DNA of 64,000 nt from Flavobacterium piscinae (GTDB taxonomy: Bacteria > Bacteroidota > Bacteroidia > Flavobacteriales > Flavobacteriaceae), in the NCBI RefSeq assembly GCF_004122145.1, contig NZ_SBKQ01000001.1, positions 62,001 through 126,000 on the forward strand, read 5' to 3'. This document shows, piece by piece, positions 1 to 8,073 of the stretch (position 1 is the first letter of the stretch; each line of letters opens with the position of its first letter). Below the pieces are notes generated by a model. The model searched no databases and was not told the origin of the DNA. It saw only the letters and a list, made by a program, of their open reading frames with translations. The translations under genes and the position numbers were made by a program.

Positions 1-66
1 TTTTGGAGCGGCTTAGAAAAAACGGTTGTGGCAAACAAGCTTGAAGTGGACAGCAGGATTAGGTTC
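1..66. repeat. Possible edge of a flavobacterial intergenic repeat element
   Basis: This stretch lies beyond the rplY terminator. It opens with TTTTGGAGCG, almost the same as the bases that begin the structured repeat near 63.1 kb, and it contains a CAGGATTAG end like those I remember from flavobacterial intergenic repeats. One forward frame is open to position 87 but has no start and no recognisable protein. The element is cut by the window edge, so its full form cannot be judged. Confidence 0.3.
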
Positions 67-98
67 AAAAAAAAAGCACCGGCGTAAACCGATGCTTT
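66..98 (-). terminator. rplY terminator
   Basis: The arms AGCACCGG (75-82) and CCGATGCT (89-96) form a hairpin around a 6-base loop. Read on the minus strand it is followed by a run of T, which is the form of an intrinsic terminator just after the rplY stop codon. Confidence 0.75.
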
Positions 99-118
99 TA
101 GTATTGAGAAAATAGAAA

Positions 119-727
119 TTATTTTTTCTTTTTTGCTCCACCTTTTTCTGCTTTGGCAGCTTCTTGAGCAGCTTTCATAGCAGCACGTGAAATTCTCACT
201 TGACATACAACTGTGTTATCCGGGTGCATCAATTTGAAATTGTTGGTTTCAATTTTGGTAACATATAATTTGTTACCCATTTCTAAACCGGAAATGTTTG
301 CTTCTACGAAATCAGGAAGGTTTTTAGGTAAAGCTTTCACTTTTAATCTTCTTTGGTTTAAACGTAGTACCCCACCGGCTAATACACCTGGTGATGTACC
401 TGTAATTTTTACAGGAATTTCCATCATGATTTCTTTGTCGTCTTTTAACGCATAGAAATCGATGTGTAAAATTTTGTCTGATACGGGGTGAAATTGAATG
501 TCTTGTAAAATAACATCTGCCTTTTTCCCACTATTTAATTCAATTACAACAGTGTGTGCGTTGGGAGTGTAAACCAAGTTTTTGAACGCTTTTTCTTCTG
601 CTGCAAAATGTACTGGTTGATCTCCTCCGTAAATAACGCAAGGAACCATTCCAGCATCACGTAAGGCTTTTGTTGACTTTTTGCCTACGCTTTCTCTTTC
701 TGATCCTTTAATCGTAATCGATTTCAT
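119..727 (-). CDS. rplY: 50S ribosomal protein L25 (CTC/TL5 form)
   Basis: This 202-residue protein is the long form of L25, which binds 5S rRNA in the large ribosomal subunit. The N-terminal half (about 1-90) is the L25 domain, opening with [17 protein letters not shown] and containing the VIYGG motif. The C-terminal half (about 95-180) is the TL5 beta domain with the GVLAGGVL segment. The tail is rich in Ala and Lys and ends in four lysines. It lies 91 bp downstream of prs on the same strand, an order I know from other Flavobacteriaceae, and a hairpin terminator follows it. The identification is firm. Confidence 0.95.
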   Translation of the reverse strand: MKSITIKGSERESVGKKSTKALRDAGMVPCVIYGGDQPVHFAAEEKAFKNLVYTPNAHTVVIELNSGKKADVILQDIQFHPVSDKILHIDFYALKDDKEIMMEIPVKITGTSPGVLAGGVLRLNQRRLKVKALPKNLPDFVEANISGLEMGNKLYVTKIETNNFKLMHPDNTVVCQVRISRAAMKAAQEAAKAEKGGAKKKK

Positions 728-769
728 TGTAAAATATATAAAATTAATAAATAAAAATTCTTTTCTGTT

Positions 770-815
770 GTCTGTAATTTGCTAATCACTAATTACTATT
801 CACTAATCACTCAAC
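770..815. repeat. Degenerate CACTAAT-rich intergenic repeat
   Basis: The spacer between prs and rplY holds several imperfect copies of AATCACTAAT / ATTCACTAATCACT. Similar low-complexity strings recur in other spacers of this window, near 16.71-16.76 kb (GGAGTTGGGAG), 20.09-20.14 kb (GATTACCCATTACC) and 29.24-29.28 kb (AAAATCAACAATC). Nothing indicates coding. Confidence 0.45.
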
Positions 816-818
816 AAA

Positions 819-1760
819 CTACATCAAAAACTTCCCACTAATGGAATTGTTGTGTTGCACCATGTGCATGACTTCTGCAAAAAGCGGTGCACAACTCACC
901 ACTCTGATTTTGTTCGATTCTTTCTTTAACGGAATTGAATCGGTAACGATTAACTCGCTTAATTGTGACTTTTCGATTTTTTCATACGCATCGCCGGATA
1001 ATATGGCATGTGTACAAATGGCTCGAACACTCAAAGCTCCTTTTTCAATCATTAAATCGGCCGCCTTAGCAAGGGTACCGCCGGTATCTATCATGTCGTC
1101 AACCAAAACAACGTTTCGTCCTTTTACTTCTCCGATCAATTCCATTGTGTCAATGACGTTAGCTACTTTCCGTTGTTTGTAACAAATCACCACATCCGAT
1201 TCTAAAAACTTCGAGTAGGCATAAGCTCTTTTAGAACCGCCCATGTCGGGTGAAGCAATCGTTAAATTCTCCAAATTCAAACTTTTTACATACGGTAAAA
1301 AGATGGTAGAAGCAAACAAATGGTCAACCGGTTTTTCAAAGAAACCTTGAATCTGATCGGCGTGTAAATCCATCGTCATAATTCTTGTTGCTCCTGCAGT
1401 TTCCAGTAATTTGGCTACTAATTTGGCTCCAATCGGCACTCTTGGCTTGTCTTTTCGGTCTTGTCTGGCCCATCCGAAATATGGAATAACCGGTGTAATG
1501 TGTCTGGCTGAGGCTCTTTTGGCAGCATCAATCATTAACAAAAGTTCCATCAAGTTGTCTGCACTCGGAAAAGTGGAGCAAACGATGAACACCCGCAATC
1601 CGCGAATAGATTCTTCAAAAGACGGTTGAAACTCGCCGTCACTATATTCAGAGAACGTTACTTTACCTAGCGGAATTCCATAGTGTTGAGCTATTTGTTC
1701 AGCTAAGTATACACTTTTTGAACAAGCAAATATTTTTGCTTCCGGTTCGTTGTGTGACAT
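819..1760 (-). CDS. prs: Ribose-phosphate pyrophosphokinase (PRPP synthetase)
   Basis: The enzyme transfers pyrophosphate from ATP to ribose 5-phosphate, giving PRPP for purine, pyrimidine, histidine and tryptophan synthesis in the cytoplasm. The 313 residues match the usual length of bacterial class I enzymes. Visible motifs are the metal and ATP loop DLHADQIQGFF (about residues 130-140) and the PRPP loop VVLVDDMIDTGGT (about 215-227). The N-terminus starts at an ATG followed by a typical beginning (IFACSKSVYLAEQIAQHYG). A TAAATTTG -7 element lies about 50 bp upstream. rplY follows on the same strand, so the two may be cotranscribed. Confidence 0.96.
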   Translation of the reverse strand: MSHNEPEAKIFACSKSVYLAEQIAQHYGIPLGKVTFSEYSDGEFQPSFEESIRGLRVFIVCSTFPSADNLMELLLMIDAAKRASARHITPVIPYFGWARQDRKDKPRVPIGAKLVAKLLETAGATRIMTMDLHADQIQGFFEKPVDHLFASTIFLPYVKSLNLENLTIASPDMGGSKRAYAYSKFLESDVVICYKQRKVANVIDTMELIGEVKGRNVVLVDDMIDTGGTLAKAADLMIEKGALSVRAICTHAILSGDAYEKIEKSQLSELIVTDSIPLKKESNKIRVVSCAPLFAEVMHMVQHNNSISGKFLM

Positions 1761-1811
1761 TTTAAATGGTTGTTATGTAGTTAGTTAGTTGTGTGTCGTC
1801 GAAACGAGGTG

Positions 1812-1819
1812 CAAATTTA
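1812..1819 (-). promoter_or_regulatory. -7 element of the prs promoter
   Basis: Read on the minus strand the bases are TAAATTTG, an exact match to the Bacteroidota -7 consensus TAnnTTTG, about 50 bp ahead of the prs start. No TTG stands at the best spacing, so only the -7 part is convincing. Confidence 0.55.
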
Positions 1820-1861
1820 GAAATAAAAATCAACTTAGAAAGGAATTTTTCCACAAATTTC

Positions 1862-1893
1862 TTGAAAATGTCTCAAAAAATTATTTACATTTG
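1862..1893 (+). promoter_or_regulatory. Promoter of the tRNA-Leu transcript
   Basis: TTG at 1862-1864 and TACATTTG at 1886-1893 are separated by 21 bases, close to the Bacteroidota -33/-7 spacing. Transcription would start near 1900. The primary transcript would therefore carry both upstream repeat units before the mature tRNA. Confidence 0.6.
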
Positions 1894-1914
1894 CACCCAC
1901 AAATAAGCATCCCT

Positions 1915-2047
1915 GCCCGGATGGCAAAGTCTTTAATTAATTTTTTCTAAAAATTAGTCAAAACTTAAAAATCTAAATTGCCCGGATGGCGTTATCTTTA
2001 CTTAATTTTTTTTAAAAATTAGCTAAAAATAATTTCATCTTAAATTA
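1915..2047 (+). repeat. Two tandem 65/68-bp units carrying the tRNA-Leu 5' end
   Basis: The 11-mer GCCCGGATGGC, identical to the first 11 bases of the tRNA, occurs at 1915-1925, 1980-1990 and again at the tRNA itself (2048-2058). The first two copies are each followed by a similar AT-rich segment (TCTTTAxTTAATTTTTT, then TAAAAATTAG), in which AATTTTT and AAAAATT can pair as a small hairpin. The units are 65 and 68 bp long and, by eye, about three quarters identical. They look like tandem duplications of the tRNA leader plus the acceptor 5' strand, and they lie inside the likely precursor. Confidence 0.8.
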
Positions 2048-2127
2048 GCCCGGATGGCGGAATTGGTAGACGCGCACGACTCAAACTCGTGTACTTAGGT
2101 GTGTGGGTTCGATTCCCACTCCGGGTA
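2048..2127 (+). tRNA. tRNA-Leu(CAA)
   Basis: The acceptor strands GCCCGGA and TCCGGGT pair with one G-U. The T arm is GTGGG-TTCGATT-CCCAC, and the anticodon stem CACGA/TCGTG encloses the loop CTCAAAC, giving anticodon CAA (reads UUG). The extra variable-arm bases, A as discriminator and a total of 80 nt fit a leucine tRNA. CCA is not encoded. Confidence 0.95.
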
Positions 2128-2128
2128 C

Positions 2129-2160
2129 AAAACCTCTCAGTAATGGGAGGTTTTTTTTAT
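2129..2160 (+). terminator. tRNA-Leu terminator
   Basis: AACCTC and GAGGTT form a short hairpin followed by eight T residues, directly after the tRNA. Confidence 0.75.
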
Positions 2161-2229
2161 TTTCATACGCTCATTTACGTATTTCAAAAAAGTTTTACTA
2201 TTTTTAATATTGCTTAAAATTTTGAATGA

Positions 2230-2856
2230 ATGAAAAAACGAATTGGGATAGTAGAAGATGACCGCGATTTGCGAGAAGCATTGGGTTTGATGATTCAATT
2301 TACCGATCAATTTGAATTAGCCGGAAGTTTTGAAAATGCCGAGATGGCTTTAAAAGAATTACCCGATTTGGATGTGGATGCCATTTTGATGGATATAAAT
2401 TTACCCGGAGAAAGCGGAATTAGTTGCGTGAATAAATTGAAAAATTCCTGTCCCTCAGTACTTTTTTTAATGTGTACTTCTTATGAGGATGATGATAAAA
2501 TTTTTCAAAGTTTAGAAGCCGGTGCAAGTGGTTATATATTGAAAACCGAAGGCCCGGCAAAAATTATTGGTGCTTTAGACGAATTATTTGAAGGCGGAAG
2601 CCCAATGAGTAGTAGCATCGCCCGAAAAGTGGTAGCTAGTTTTTCCAAAATGGAATCACAAAATAAATTGACGGAATCGTTAACCGGCAGAGAAAGAGAG
2701 ATTTTAGAATTGTTAGCCAAAGGGCAAATGAACAAGGAAGTAGCAGCGGTTTTGGAGATTAGTGTAGGTACGGTCCGTAAGCACATTCAAAATATTTATG
2801 AAAAGTTACATGTCAATACGAGAGTAGAGGCGGTTAATGTATATTTGAAACGCTAA
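2230..2856 (+). CDS. NarL/LuxR-family response regulator
   Basis: This 208-residue cytoplasmic regulator has a receiver domain (about 1-120) and a LuxR-type helix-turn-helix (about 145-208, LTGREREILELLAKG...GTVRKHIQNIYEKL). The acidic pair D10/D11 and the phosphoacceptor D55 (AILMDINLPG) are present, as are the switch Thr/Ser and Lys (MCTSYEDD, ILKTEGP). It lies 9 bp ahead of a histidine kinase with the dimerisation domain that normally partners NarL-type regulators, so the two form one system. The S74 fibre gene follows the kinase after a terminator. I infer, but cannot show, that it is a target. Confidence 0.92.
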   Translation: MKKRIGIVEDDRDLREALGLMIQFTDQFELAGSFENAEMALKELPDLDVDAILMDINLPGESGISCVNKLKNSCPSVLFLMCTSYEDDDKIFQSLEAGASGYILKTEGPAKIIGALDELFEGGSPMSSSIARKVVASFSKMESQNKLTESLTGREREILELLAKGQMNKEVAAVLEISVGTVRKHIQNIYEKLHVNTRVEAVNVYLKR

Positions 2857-2865
2857 AAAAAGGAC

Positions 2866-4620
2866 ATGAAACATTATTTAACCTTTTTTTTAGTTTTAGT
2901 TTTCTCTTTTGGAATTGCTCAAAGTATTGCTGAAAAAGAGAAGCTAAGGGAATTTGAAAATTGCAAAACGACCAATTGTAAAATTGCAAATTCATTTCTT
3001 TTGGCGGAGCATTTTTTGGAAACGGATGATATCCAATCGTCTCAAAAATGGTTAAACATAACCAAAGATTTAATTTCTCCTAAACAATCTGATACCACAA
3101 TTATTTTCATTCACAGTTTGCAGTCTGAACTTTTTTATTACGATGGTTTGTTTCAATTTGGAACAAATGAGGCGGATAAAGCCATTTTAAAAGCAAAGCA
3201 ACAAAAGGATAGTTTGTGGATAGCTAATGGTTATTTCTTTAAAGGAATTAACCAGATAGAAATGAATAAGTGGGAAGATGCACAAAAATCGCTTTGGAAT
3301 TCAAGAGAATTTCAACCACAAAAGAATAGCACTTCACACATAAGAAGTACGATTCAAAAAGAACACATTTTCAATAATATTGCACAATTAAAGTTAAAAT
3401 TACATCAAACGGATTCAGCTGCTTGGTATAACGAGAAAGCCTATCAGTATGCCAAAAATACCAACAGTAAAAGAGGCATACCAAACACTGAACAAACGTT
3501 TGGTCAAATTTATTTAGAGGAAAAGAAAACGGATAGTGCAGTTTTCTATTTTGAAAAGAGTATACTATCCGCACAAAAAAGTGAGTACTTTGATATTGTT
3601 TTGCTTAACTATGGTTATTTAATGCAATGTTTCGAAAATAATCCAATTGAACACAATCGGTTGTTTGAAAAAGGAGTAGAACTCATCAATCAAAAAATTA
3701 TTAATGCAACGTTTCAACAGTATTTTTATACGATTGCTCAAGAGGTTTTCAAAAAAAATAAGCAAATTGACAAGCTGGCTTTTGTTCAGGAAAAAATCAT
3801 AAAAATAAACGAAGAAACCAGACTTAAAGGGAATACAAATATTCAAAGTATTACAGAGCAATATGCCAAAAACGAAAATAAATTGCTTTTGCTTCAAGTA
3901 GAAGAATTACAAAAGCAACGAAAATTCACGATTCTTCAATTGATTGCGGCCTTGCTTTCTGTGATTATTTTATCCCTAGTAATTGTCATTATCAGGAGAA
4001 AAAATAAAATTCAAAAAACTTTACTGCATCAAAAGAACGAAATAAGTAAAGATTTACATGATGATATCGGAAGCGGTTTAAGCAGCATTCTTATTCATGC
4101 TGATTTACTTTTAAAAAATGAAGAGACTTCAGAAAAAAACAAAGTATTAGCTTCTAAAATTAATCTAACGGGGAAAGAAATTTCTCAGCGGTTAAATGCA
4201 TTTATTTGGTCATTAAATACGGAACAGAACACACTTCAACATTTTTCGGAATATGTCAAAATGTATGGAGCAACACTTTTTGAAGAAACACCAATTGAAT
4301 TTTTATTTAGTTCATCCATCAAAGAGAGTGATTCAATAAAAATGAATGGTCATTTAAGAAAGAACTTATTTTATGCCATAAAAGAAGTACTGAATAATTC
4401 CCTCAAACATGCTCAGGCCACCAAAATAGTGTTGAATATGGATTTGGTTACATCAAAGCAAATTCAAATAACTATTCGTGATAACGGAATCGGAATGAAG
4501 AAAGAAAATGTTTTTGGGAATGGATTAAAAAACATCCAAAAAAGAGTAGAAGCAATGAAAGGAACTTTAAATATCAAAACCCAAAATGGATTACAAACCG
4601 TTTTTAAAATTCCACTGTAA
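2866..4620 (+). CDS. TPR-containing sensor histidine kinase (HisKA_3 type)
   Basis: The 584 residues start with a signal peptide (ending FGIAQS). A periplasmic region of about 300 residues with tetratricopeptide-like helices follows, then a coiled coil, one membrane helix (about 350-373, LIAALLSVIILSLVIVII) and the kinase core. The phosphoacceptor is H398 in DLHDDIGSGLSSI. The ATPase domain shows the N box (EVLNNSLKHAQA), RDNGIGM and GNGLKNIQKRV. The layout is common in Bacteroidota kinases that pair with LuxR-type regulators such as the one just upstream. The ligand is unknown, and the TPR sensor suggests detection of a protein or peptide in the periplasm. Confidence 0.92.
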   Translation: MKHYLTFFLVLVFSFGIAQSIAEKEKLREFENCKTTNCKIANSFLLAEHFLETDDIQSSQKWLNITKDLISPKQSDTTIIFIHSLQSELFYYDGLFQFGTNEADKAILKAKQQKDSLWIANGYFFKGINQIEMNKWEDAQKSLWNSREFQPQKNSTSHIRSTIQKEHIFNNIAQLKLKLHQTDSAAWYNEKAYQYAKNTNSKRGIPNTEQTFGQIYLEEKKTDSAVFYFEKSILSAQKSEYFDIVLLNYGYLMQCFENNPIEHNRLFEKGVELINQKIINATFQQYFYTIAQEVFKKNKQIDKLAFVQEKIIKINEETRLKGNTNIQSITEQYAKNENKLLLLQVEELQKQRKFTILQLIAALLSVIILSLVIVIIRRKNKIQKTLLHQKNEISKDLHDDIGSGLSSILIHADLLLKNEETSEKNKVLASKINLTGKEISQRLNAFIWSLNTEQNTLQHFSEYVKMYGATLFEETPIEFLFSSSIKESDSIKMNGHLRKNLFYAIKEVLNNSLKHAQATKIVLNMDLVTSKQIQITIRDNGIGMKKENVFGNGLKNIQKRVEAMKGTLNIKTQNGLQTVFKIPL

Positions 4621-4651
4621 ATGATGTAAAATAAGTTTGTAAGAAAATAGG

Positions 4652-4676
4652 AATACGCTAAATGGCGTATTTTTTT
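4652..4676 (+). terminator. Terminator of the NarL-type two-component operon
   Basis: The arms AATACGC (4652-4658) and GCGTATT (4665-4671) are followed by seven T. This separates the regulator-kinase pair from the fibre gene downstream. Confidence 0.75.
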
Positions 4677-4727
4677 ATGCTTAAATAGCTTCGAAAAGGG
4701 ATTAAAAGTGGGTTAAGATGATTTAAA

Positions 4728-4742
4728 GTATTGATTTTACTA
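4728..4742 (+). promoter_or_regulatory. 15-base motif shared with the second S74 gene
   Basis: GTATTGATTTTACTA occurs here, 133 bp ahead of the first S74 gene, and again without mismatch at 10845-10859 ahead of the second. A shorter relative (TTTTACTATTTTT) lies at 2193-2205 ahead of the response regulator. It is a candidate operator. The function is inferred only from position and identity. Confidence 0.4.
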
Positions 4743-4773
4743 ATGTATTAAATTTTTCTTACTTACAAACTTC

Positions 4774-4789
4774 TACGGATAATATCGTA
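4774..4789. promoter_or_regulatory. 16-base near-palindrome upstream of the first S74 gene
   Basis: TACGGATAATATCGTA reads nearly the same on both strands (outer TACG/CGTA arms). LuxR-type regulators bind sites of this form, and one is encoded just upstream. It lies about 86 bp before the start codon. Binding is a guess. Confidence 0.3.
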
Positions 4790-4874
4790 TTGTACTAATG
4801 GTTTGATTAAGTGAATTTTATACTTCAGAAACCACTAAAAATAGGATTTACTATTTTTTCAAAAAACCACTAGT

Positions 4875-7800
4875 ATGAAAAAAATTATTTTATTGCAATT
4901 ACTGTTATTTTCAACTTTTGCTGTCGCACAAGTGGGAATCAATACAACTTCTCCCAATGCACAATTGGATATTCGGTCATCAAATCAAGTTGCACCAGCT
5001 TCGACGGATGGAATGTTAATTCCCAAAATTGACACTTTTCCGGCTGTAAACCCAACTGCCGCTCAACAAGGGATGTTAGTGTATTTAACCACAACGGTTG
5101 GTAGCAATCCACCGGGGTTTTATTATTGGGATAATACTACTACCAATTGGATTCCGATAAAAGGAACTGATACAGGTACGTTAGACCAAGCCTACGACTT
5201 TGGCGGAGCGGGTAATGGTAGAACCATTACTGCTGATGCAGGTGCGGTTTTAATTAATGGAACGGATGGGTTAGTTTCTACTGGTACTTTAAACTTTGGT
5301 GCGGTAGCTCCAAGTGGTGCTGGTGTAAAAATGTATTGGAATCCAAGAAAAGCAGCATTTAGAGCAGGAAGTGTTTCTGGAGCACAGTGGGATGATACTA
5401 ATGTTGGGCAAAATTCTATTGCGTTTGGAGTAAATACTATAGCATCAGGAAATAATTCTGTGGCTATTGGAAACTCTTCTTTAGCTTCAGGAATTAGTTC
5501 AGTGTCTTTTAGAGGTAACGCCTCTGGAGCATCTTCTACTTCTTTTGGGGGAAATGCTTCTGGGTCAAATTCTACTTCTTTTGGTAGTGGGACAAATGCA
5601 ACTGGAATTAATTCATTTGTTGGGGGGTTTGTTTCAAATGCAACTGGAAGTAGTTCTTTTGCATTTGGATCTTTTAGCAATGCAAGTGGAGACAGTTCAG
5701 CTTCTTTTGGCGGTACGGCTAGTGGATTAAATTCATTTTCTCTTGGAAATGCAACTAATGCAAGTGGATTTAATTCTACTGTTATGGGTAGTTTTAATAG
5801 TTCTGTTAGTCAATCAGAAACTGTAATTGGTATCGGTGCAACAACCTATACACCTTCACTAAACGGTGATTCTCAATTTCGAATTGCCAATGCAACCGAC
5901 CGATTGTTTGTGATAGGAAATGCCATTGATTCCAACAATAATAACACTGTTGATCCTGCTGAACGCAGTGATGCAATGGTTGTGCTAAAAAACGGGGCAA
6001 CCGGAATAGGTTCTTCTACTCCAGAAGCTTTATTAGACATAGACTCAAATGATAAAGGTATTATGGTGCCTAGAGTTGCATTAACTTCAGCGAATATTAC
6101 CAGTCCGATAATCAATCCAAGCGGAGGTGCTCTTCCCGAAAGTACATTAGTATATAATACTGCAACTGCAGGAGTGGGAGAAAACGAAGTAACACCCGGG
6201 TTTCATTATTGGAATGGAACAAAATGGGTGAAATTGGAAGAGAATAACGGTAAAACGAAATATTATACCGCCTTGGGGACAACGAATGCAACTTCTTCTT
6301 CTGCAAAAACATTAATGCCGGAAATGGAAATCACCTTTACGCCAAAATCTAACATAATTTTAGTTAATTTTTCTGCTTCAGGGTTTCAAGCTCAAGGTCA
6401 AACCCCTATTTTCTTTGATGTTTTGCTAAACGGAACAATCGTAAAAGGTTTTCAAACTTCTGTTGAAGATATTGTAGGAGGTACAAATAGACCCATTTGG
6501 GATATTAATTTTTCATATCCGGTAAGTGTAACCCCATTTGTAACGCAAACTATATCGATCAATTGGGCAACTATAAACACGGTTTCTTCTAATTTTGTGC
6601 AAACGCCTGCTAGTTATGCGGGGCCATTAAATGTTAATGCACACAGAGTACTTACTGTTATTGATCCGGAAGGAGGAGGTGGTATAGTAACCCCTGTTGT
6701 ACCCCCAATTACAAATGAATATTGGAACATTCATGGAAATACAGGAACCAATCCGACTACAAATTTTATTGGTACATCTGATGCACAACCATTGGTTTTT
6801 AAAACCAATAATGTAGAAAGAATGCGAATATTTAATGGAAACTTGGGAATTGGTACAATTGCTCCAACTGCACCTTTAGAAGTGATAGGAAATATTCGAA
6901 TGGTAGATGGAAATCAACAAGCAGGGAGAGTATTAACAAGTAGTGCAACCGGATTAGCTTCTTGGCAAGATTTAAACACATGGAGTGTTTTAGGAAATGC
7001 CGGAACCAATCCTGCAACAAATTTTATAGGAACTTCCGATAATCAGTCATTTGTATTTCGAACAAACAATCTTGAACGTATGCGATTGGATTCTGGTGGA
7101 AATTTAGGCTTAGGAACAACAACTCCAAGCCGAAATATTCACATTTTAGGTAACTCGGCTTCCACAACAAATGGTCAACTTTATTTAGAACAGTCAGGAA
7201 CAGGCGATGCACTGATACACTTGGGAATTTCAGGTGCTCGACATTTTAATTTAGGTTTAGATACATCTGCTGATAGTTTTAAAATCGGCACCAGTGCAAC
7301 CGCAGCTACTGCAGTTACTTCAAGTACATTAATGACTTTACAACCTACTGGGGAGGTTGGAATTGGAACAACGGTTCCAAATGAAAAACTCCATGTTTCC
7401 GGTCCGGCAGGTTTAACAGCTGTAAAAATTACGAATACATCTACCGGTGGTTCAACTTCAAATGTAGCTATAGACTTTCATAGAGGAGGCAATTTAAATA
7501 CCGATTGGAGAATATATAACATAGGACCCAATTTAACTATCGCTAATAGTGGTGATGAATTGACTACGATAAATGATTTGTATCAATTTCAAATTACTCG
7601 GTTTATGCCTATGAATGATGGCACACAAAGTTTGGGTCAAGCAGGTAACCGCTGGAATACTGTTTTTGCCACTAATGGAATTATCAATACAAGTGATCGT
7701 AGAGAGAAAAAAGAAATTGAACCACTTCATTATGGTTTGAACCAATTGATGCAACTCAAACCTGTTACGTTTAGATGGAATAATACTCAAATTGACAATA

Positions 7801-8069
7801 ATAGTAAACACTTGGGTTTTATAGCTCAAGATTTACAAGAAGTGTTGCCCGAAGTAGTAATTGATTCCGAATGGAAGGAAGAACAACAAGGAAAAGTCTG
7901 GAAAAAAACACCTCTTTTAGGAGTTAATTACTCTGAAATAATTCCTGTTCTTGTAAAAGCAACTCAGGATCAACAAGTAATTATTGAAAATCAAAACAAT
8001 GAAATTGAAATATTGAAAAATCAACTTCAAATGTTAATTGATAGAATAGAAACTCTTGAAAAAAAATAA
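4875..8069 (+). CDS. Giant surface fibre protein with YadA-head-like repeats and an S74 chaperone domain
   Basis: This 1064-residue protein begins with a signal peptide ending at AQ, then the motif VGINTTSPNAQLDIRSS. Ten head-like repeats follow (about residues 179-312; 12 or 14 residues each, core NSxAxGxxxxASG). Next come a conserved ANATDRLFVIGNAID segment, a beta-rich region (about 458-598) that resembles a jelly roll, and two copies of a GNxGTNPxTNFIGTSD module. The Peptidase_S74 intramolecular chaperone domain starts near S940 (SDRREK; S940/K945 fit the self-cleavage dyad). The C-terminus is a coiled coil. Such proteins trimerise and the chaperone tail is usually released. It is exported, probably to the cell surface. 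A paralogue lies at 11 kb. No phage genes are near, so this is not a prophage tail fibre. Confidence 0.85.
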   Translation: MKKIILLQLLLFSTFAVAQVGINTTSPNAQLDIRSSNQVAPASTDGMLIPKIDTFPAVNPTAAQQGMLVYLTTTVGSNPPGFYYWDNTTTNWIPIKGTDTGTLDQAYDFGGAGNGRTITADAGAVLINGTDGLVSTGTLNFGAVAPSGAGVKMYWNPRKAAFRAGSVSGAQWDDTNVGQNSIAFGVNTIASGNNSVAIGNSSLASGISSVSFRGNASGASSTSFGGNASGSNSTSFGSGTNATGINSFVGGFVSNATGSSSFAFGSFSNASGDSSASFGGTASGLNSFSLGNATNASGFNSTVMGSFNSSVSQSETVIGIGATTYTPSLNGDSQFRIANATDRLFVIGNAIDSNNNNTVDPAERSDAMVVLKNGATGIGSSTPEALLDIDSNDKGIMVPRVALTSANITSPIINPSGGALPESTLVYNTATAGVGENEVTPGFHYWNGTKWVKLEENNGKTKYYTALGTTNATSSSAKTLMPEMEITFTPKSNIILVNFSASGFQAQGQTPIFFDVLLNGTIVKGFQTSVEDIVGGTNRPIWDINFSYPVSVTPFVTQTISINWATINTVSSNFVQTPASYAGPLNVNAHRVLTVIDPEGGGGIVTPVVPPITNEYWNIHGNTGTNPTTNFIGTSDAQPLVFKTNNVERMRIFNGNLGIGTIAPTAPLEVIGNIRMVDGNQQAGRVLTSSATGLASWQDLNTWSVLGNAGTNPATNFIGTSDNQSFVFRTNNLERMRLDSGGNLGLGTTTPSRNIHILGNSASTTNGQLYLEQSGTGDALIHLGISGARHFNLGLDTSADSFKIGTSATAATAVTSSTLMTLQPTGEVGIGTTVPNEKLHVSGPAGLTAVKITNTSTGGSTSNVAIDFHRGGNLNTDWRIYNIGPNLTIANSGDELTTINDLYQFQITRFMPMNDGTQSLGQAGNRWNTVFATNGIINTSDRREKKEIEPLHYGLNQLMQLKPVTFRWNNTQIDNNSKHLGFIAQDLQEVLPEVVIDSEWKEEQQGKVWKKTPLLGVNYSEIIPVLVKATQDQQVIIENQNNEIEILKNQLQMLIDRIETLEKK
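5409..5810 (+). repeat. Ten YadA-head-like repeats, mixed 12/14-residue period
   Basis: Seven 14-residue and three 12-residue copies of a pattern NSxAFGxxxxASG run in an unbroken row. In DNA this gives 42- and 36-bp units. The shorter units (for example ASSTSFGGNASG) lack two residues of the loop. The pattern is that of a left-handed parallel beta-roll in trimeric adhesin heads. Confidence 0.8.
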
Positions 8070-8073
8070 TATT

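Noticed and set aside
1-87. 3' end of a forward gene (open frame to the TAA at 85-87)
   Set aside because: The frame runs through the rplY terminator hairpin and gives no recognisable protein. The DNA resembles an intergenic repeat instead.
5192-5680. Minus-strand ORF of 162 residues opposite the first S74 gene
   Set aside because: It mirrors the head repeats of the real gene (Pro/Glu/Ala-rich output) and has no signal, domain or ribosome-binding site. The same holds for the minus-strand ORFs at 11721-11957 and 13557-14054.
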